DNA of 64,000 nt, from NCBI RefSeq assembly GCF_041197575.1, contig NZ_JBDKXB010000011.1, positions 41,945-105,944 of the forward strand, read 5' to 3'. The position numbers and the translations under genes were made by a program. The stretch is from Thioalkalicoccus limnaeus (lineage in GTDB: Bacteria; Pseudomonadota; Gammaproteobacteria; Chromatiales; Chromatiaceae). Positions 60,798 through 64,000 of this stretch are shown here, in pieces (position 1 is the first letter of the stretch; each line of letters opens with the position of its first letter). Under the pieces are notes generated by a model. The model did no database searches and was not told the DNA's origin. It saw only the letters and a program-made list of their open reading frames with translations.

Positions 60798-61499
60798 GTG
60801 ACCGATGGTCAGCATCCGGCGCCGCGACCGCTCGGTGGCGCGTTTCTAGTCATATCTTTGTGGCTTGTCTCCCTGGCCTCGGCCTTCGTTGCCGGTGGCT
60901 GGGTCGGGCAGGCGTCGCAAACCCCGGTGGCGGGTCCGATCACGGTTCTCGAGCATGAATATGCTTCGTTGGCTCGGCGTCTCGCCGAGGTGCAAGAGGA
61001 GGCGATTCTGTGCGAGCGCGGTTGTCAGATCGATCAGGAGGCGACGCGGGTCGTCACCGAGCGGTTGAAGGCGGCGCAGGACGAGCGTCTCGCGCTGATG
61101 AAAGAGGTCACTTACCTGCGGCGCCTGATTCAGGAGGGTGGTGGTGGCGCTGTCCACCTGCACGACCTGGTGATCGCGCCGGGGTCCGACCCTCGTCTGT
61201 ACCATTTTCGCTTTACCGCGACCCAGTTGATCCGGGACTTCGGTACCTCGCAGGGGACCATTGCCCTGTCGGTGCAGGGCCATCGGGATGGCGATACGGA
61301 GACCTTGGCGCACCGGGATCTCGTTGATTCCGAGGATGCTGGGCTGTTGACGATGGATTTCCGCCATTTCCAGATGTTCGAGGGCCGCCTGCGGCTCCCG
61401 GACGGGTTCGAGCCGGAGTTCCTGGTAATCGATGTGACGCCGTCGACCGATGGCCTGATCGCGACGACCGAGCGCTTTCCGTGGCCGACGCTGCCGTGA
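60798..61499 (+). CDS. DUF6776-type membrane-anchored coiled-coil protein
   Basis: A 233-residue protein with one N-terminal transmembrane helix (AFLVISLWLVSLASAFVAGG). A coiled-coil follows (about 50-115; EYASLARRLAEVQEEAI), and then a C-terminal beta-rich domain with FRFTATQLIR and MDFRHFQMFEGRLRLP. This matches an uncharacterised family seen downstream of argC and before erpA-type genes in gammaproteobacteria. The start is GTG, five bases after argC. Function is unknown. Confidence 0.72.
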   Translation: MTDGQHPAPRPLGGAFLVISLWLVSLASAFVAGGWVGQASQTPVAGPITVLEHEYASLARRLAEVQEEAILCERGCQIDQEATRVVTERLKAAQDERLALMKEVTYLRRLIQEGGGGAVHLHDLVIAPGSDPRLYHFRFTATQLIRDFGTSQGTIALSVQGHRDGDTETLAHRDLVDSEDAGLLTMDFRHFQMFEGRLRLPDGFEPEFLVIDVTPSTDGLIATTERFPWPTLP

Positions 61500-61709
61500 T
61501 CGAGGTCGCGGCCGACGCCTCGGCGGTTTCCGTCAGATCATGCCCCCCTTGCTCGTCTCTTCGCCCGGCTACGATGCTGTGGATGTTTGTAAGGCCAACG
61601 CGAATCCTTCGCGAGCCGGGGCACGACTTGTCGAATCGCCTTCCGCCCTCAGGCATCCGCGGGACAGGCTAAGCGATCCCAGCTCTAGTGCCCGGTCCGT
61701 CACGAGCAC

Positions 61710-61741
61710 TTGACCCAGGACTCCATGAAACCCACTATAAC
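61710..61741 (+). promoter_or_regulatory. Possible promoter upstream of erpA
   Basis: TTGACC (61710-61715) and TATAAC (61736-61741) resemble -35 and -10 elements, but the 20-base spacer is long. A direct repeat TTAAC-N6-TTAAC lies at about 61756-61771, between these elements and the gene. Confidence 0.25.
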
Positions 61742-61791
61742 GTGTGAGAAGATCATTAACTTACCGTTAACCAGGTGATAGGATCTCGGTG

Positions 61792-62145
61792 ATGAACGCT
61801 GAAACCGCAGAGCTCGATGTGCCTCTCGTCTTCACTCACGCCGCGGCGGCCAAGGTCGCCGAGCTGATGTCGGAAGAGGGTAATCCGGATCTGATGCTAC
61901 GAGTCTATATCCAGGGCGGGGGCTGCTCCGGCTTCCAGTATGGGTTTACCTTCGACGAGACCCTGCAGGACGGCGATACCGAAGTGGTTACCGACGGGGT
62001 TCGGCTGCTGATCGACCCGATGAGCATGCAGTATCTGGATGGAGCCGAGATCGATTACACCGAGGGTTTGCAGGGTGCTCAATTCGTGATCCGCAATCCC
62101 AATGCCTCGACGACCTGCGGCTGCGGTTCGTCTTTCTCGGTATGA
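61792..62145 (+). CDS. erpA: Iron-sulfur cluster insertion protein ErpA
   Basis: ErpA delivers Fe-S clusters to apoproteins such as isoprenoid-synthesis enzymes. The 117 residues have ligand cysteines in YIQGGGCSGFQYGFTF and STTCGCGSSFSV, and IDPMSMQYLDGAEIDY between. AGGA eight bases before the ATG supports this start. The acidic N-terminus is typical. It is the third A-type carrier in the window. Confidence 0.92.
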   Translation: MNAETAELDVPLVFTHAAAAKVAELMSEEGNPDLMLRVYIQGGGCSGFQYGFTFDETLQDGDTEVVTDGVRLLIDPMSMQYLDGAEIDYTEGLQGAQFVIRNPNASTTCGCGSSFSV

Positions 62146-62247
62146 CCGGCGGTGGGGATGGCGCCGATCGGCGGCACCGTCAGTCGGCTGAAGATCCCGG
62201 GTGCCGCCCGATATCGCTGCGCCACGACCGACGCGCGATGAGGTCGG

Positions 62248-62487
62248 TCATGAGCTAGTGTCTTCGGGTCTGGGTGGGATCGGGAGGGGTATCGTCGCCG
62301 GAGCCGTGTTCGACGTGCCGCGATCATCCGCTGCTTGTTGCCACAGGTCGAACGCAGTCAACGCGAGCAGCAGCACGACACCGATGCCCAGTAGCACCAT
62401 GATCGAGCGCGTCAGACCGCTGCGTGCCGTCCCCCGGCGAGGTTGGCGCGCCAGATTCCGATGGCGGAACTTATAGTCTTGCATCAT
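62248..62487 (-). CDS. Small basic single-pass membrane protein
   Basis: A 79-residue protein. A very basic N-terminus (YKFRHRNLARQPRRG) leads to one transmembrane helix (SIMVLLGIGVVLLLALTAF) and a Pro-rich tail that ends PRPEDTSS. The orientation would place the tail in the periplasm. It is divergent from tyrS, a place where cell-wall peptidase genes are often found in related genomes, but no peptidase domain is present here. No family was recognised, and the ribosome site is weak. Confidence 0.5.
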   Translation of the reverse strand: MMQDYKFRHRNLARQPRRGTARSGLTRSIMVLLGIGVVLLLALTAFDLWQQAADDRGTSNTAPATIPLPIPPRPEDTSS

Positions 62488-62628
62488 GATTCGCCGTGAC
62501 GCCAGATTCTGTTTTGTCAGTAATTTCGAATGCTTGCGCATTCTAAACGAAACGATAACCGAGCGAAAGAAGGCGCGATCCATGGTTTGCTGGGGCGCGG
62601 ATAGACGCTCGCTCAGGGAAGCCATGCC

Positions 62629-63840
62629 GTGGAGTTTATCGACGACACCCTCGCGCTGATTCGGCGCGGCACCGAAGAGATTCTGACCGAAGAGGCTCTC
62701 GCAAAGAAGCTGGCCTCTGGCCGTCCGTTGCGCATCAAGGCTGGTTTCGACCCGACCGCGCCGGATCTGCACCTTGGTCACACGGTCTTGATCAACAAGC
62801 TGAGCCAGTTCCAGGACCTGGGGCACGAGATCTTGTTTCTGATCGGTGATTTCACCGGCATGATCGGCGATCCGACCGGCAAGAACGTCACGCGCAAGCC
62901 CCTGTCTCGAGAGGAGGTGTTGGAGAATGCGCGCACCTATCAGCAGCAGATCTTCCTGATTCTCGACCCAGAGCGTACGCAAATCGTTTTCAATTCCACC
63001 TGGATGGGCGTCATGCCCGCGGCCGATCTCGTTGGCTTGGCGGCACGTCACACTGTGGCCCGGATGCTGGAGCGCGATGATTTTTCTCGGCGCTTCAAGG
63101 CGGGGCAGCCGATCGCGATTCACGAATTCCTGTATCCGTTGGTGCAAGGCTATGACTCCGTGGCTTTGCGCGCCGATGTCGAGCTCGGCGGGACCGATCA
63201 GAAGTTCAACCTGCTGGTCGGGCGACAGCTTCAGGAGTCCTTCGGCCAAGAGCCGCAGGTCGTGATCACGATGCCGTTGCTCGAGGGGCTCGACGGTGTG
63301 CAGAAGATGTCGAAGTCACTGGGCAATTACGTCGGGATCACGGATCCGCCGAACGAGATGTTCGGCAAACTCATGTCGATCTCCGATCACTTGATGTGGC
63401 GTTACTTCGAGTTGTTGAGTTTGCGCCCGATGCCCGAGGTCAAGGCGTTGCGGCGCTCGGTCGCGGAGGGGTCGAACCCGCGCGATGCGAAGTTCGAGCT
63501 TGCTCGGGAGTTGGTCGCGCGCTTCCACGACCAGGCGTCCGCGCGCCGTGCCCTGGATGACTTCATCGCTCGATTCCAGCACGGCGGCCTACCTGACGAT
63601 ATGCCCGAGGTGACGCTTCAGGCAGCGGATGGGGCCGGTCTCCCTCTTGCCAATCTCCTCAAGGCCGCCGGATTGGTGGCCAGCACCTCCGACGCGATGC
63701 GTCTGGTCAAGCAGGGTGCTGTGCGCATCGATGGTGAGCGGGTCGAGGATCCTCGGATTCAATGCGCGACGGGTGTCACCCGGGTATTCCAAGTTGGCAA
63801 GCGGCGTTTTGCCCGGGTCTTGGTCGAGCTTTCCCTGTAG
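62629..63840 (+). CDS. tyrS: Tyrosine--tRNA ligase
   Basis: A class I aminoacyl-tRNA synthetase of 403 residues, like the TyrZ-type enzymes. The HIGH-like motif is HLGHT, and the KMSKS loop is QKMSKSLGNYVGI. GDFTGMIGDPTGKN and LGGTDQKFNLL are family signatures, and a C-terminal S4 RNA-binding domain ends the protein. The GTG start at 62629 is the only plausible one. A palindrome array follows the stop. Confidence 0.96.
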   Translation: MEFIDDTLALIRRGTEEILTEEALAKKLASGRPLRIKAGFDPTAPDLHLGHTVLINKLSQFQDLGHEILFLIGDFTGMIGDPTGKNVTRKPLSREEVLENARTYQQQIFLILDPERTQIVFNSTWMGVMPAADLVGLAARHTVARMLERDDFSRRFKAGQPIAIHEFLYPLVQGYDSVALRADVELGGTDQKFNLLVGRQLQESFGQEPQVVITMPLLEGLDGVQKMSKSLGNYVGITDPPNEMFGKLMSISDHLMWRYFELLSLRPMPEVKALRRSVAEGSNPRDAKFELARELVARFHDQASARRALDDFIARFQHGGLPDDMPEVTLQAADGAGLPLANLLKAAGLVASTSDAMRLVKQGAVRIDGERVEDPRIQCATGVTRVFQVGKRRFARVLVELSL

Positions 63841-63850
63841 GGAGGGGACT

Positions 63851-63989
63851 TTGAAAAATCGCCATCCGGGCAATTTTTCAAGACGCGAAGCGAGAATGCG
63901 ATTTCCGCTTCGCTTCATTTTCCGTCGCTTAGGCGACTGAAAATGGTGGGGCATCCTTGCCCCGCGCGGGCACCTTGAATTTTTCAAGG
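63851..63989. repeat. Array of five adjacent palindromes after tyrS
   Basis: Five inverted repeats stand side by side within 139 bases: TTGAAAAAT/ATTTTTCAA (63851-63881), GCGAAGCG/CGCTTCGC (63885-63913), CATTTTC-N-GTCGC/GCGAC-N-GAAAATG (63916-63945), GGGGC/GCCCC (63948-63963) and CCTTGAA/TTCAAGG (63973-63989). The first may act as a tyrS terminator. The whole looks like a repeated intergenic element, or a structured RNA leader continuing beyond the edge. Confidence 0.65.
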
Positions 63990-64000
63990 CGCCCCTTACG

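Noticed and set aside
1..64000. tRNA, rRNA, CRISPR arrays, insertion sequences and prophage genes
   Set aside because: No tRNA T-loop context outside genes, no rRNA sequence, no regularly spaced repeats and no transposase, integrase or phage protein was found.

Overview
The window is about 64 kb of GC-rich, gene-dense chromosome from a gammaproteobacterium. The order glnA - DUF4124 protein - ntrB - ntrC, the dnaA/dnaN/gyrB versus rpmH/rnpA/yidD/yidC/mnmE layout, the LPS and lipoprotein genes (gmhB, lpxH-like, lnt, slp) and molybdenum nitrogenase genes with draT best fit a diazotroph of the purple sulfur bacterium group (Chromatiales). That placement is an inference from gene order and protein motifs. 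No photosynthesis genes, rRNA, tRNA, CRISPR array, transposase or phage gene was found. Almost everything is intact.

Layout. 1-5408: nitrogen regulation (ntrC cut by the left edge, ntrB, DUF4124 protein, glnA with a sigma-54 type promoter) and a cation efflux protein. 5527-9796: glyQ, glyS, gmhB and a plsC-like acyltransferase in one run. 10032-19325: the replication-origin region, with gyrB, dnaN and dnaA leftward and rpmH, rnpA, yidD, yidC and mnmE rightward. DnaA boxes lie on both sides of dnaA, a parS-like palindrome sits in the gyrB leader, and recF is missing between dnaN and gyrB. 19390-31780: mixed genes, including a nitroreductase/ApbE pair, a leftward three-gene operon (sugar-kinase-like protein, LSDAT/SLOG protein, Rossmann-RyR protein), a CcsA-like protein, ffh, a lipoprotein, a methyltransferase and a polyprenol/phytol-kinase-like protein.

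31809-37216 looks like an uptake and activation module for an aryl acid: a sodium:solute symporter, its small partner, an outer-membrane porin, an ACT protein and phenylacetate-CoA ligase. 37472-44909 is the nitrogenase region: draT and a tetrahaem cytochrome leftward, nifH-nifD-nifK-nifT-ferredoxin-nafY rightward. The intergenic region holds NifA, IHF and sigma-54 sites. DraT would modify Arg101 of the NifH encoded next to it, and NtrBC plus GlnA at the left end would set the nitrogen signal. No draG, nifA, nifB or nifEN lies in the window.

44925-63840 is housekeeping: a PAP2 phosphatase, two overlapping Slp lipoproteins, sufE with an A-type Fe-S carrier, a Lon-substrate-binding-domain protein, lpxH-like, lnt, mpl, ubiX, a DedA-PAP2-LssY fusion, a thiD-thiE-hemL operon, rubredoxin, two more A-type Fe-S proteins, argC and tyrS. 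The right edge carries a dense array of five palindromes after tyrS.

The best candidate for a poorly described system is the kinase - LSDAT - RyR operon at 22355-25913. Its last two genes overlap by four bases and carry domains associated with nucleotide-ligand sensing.
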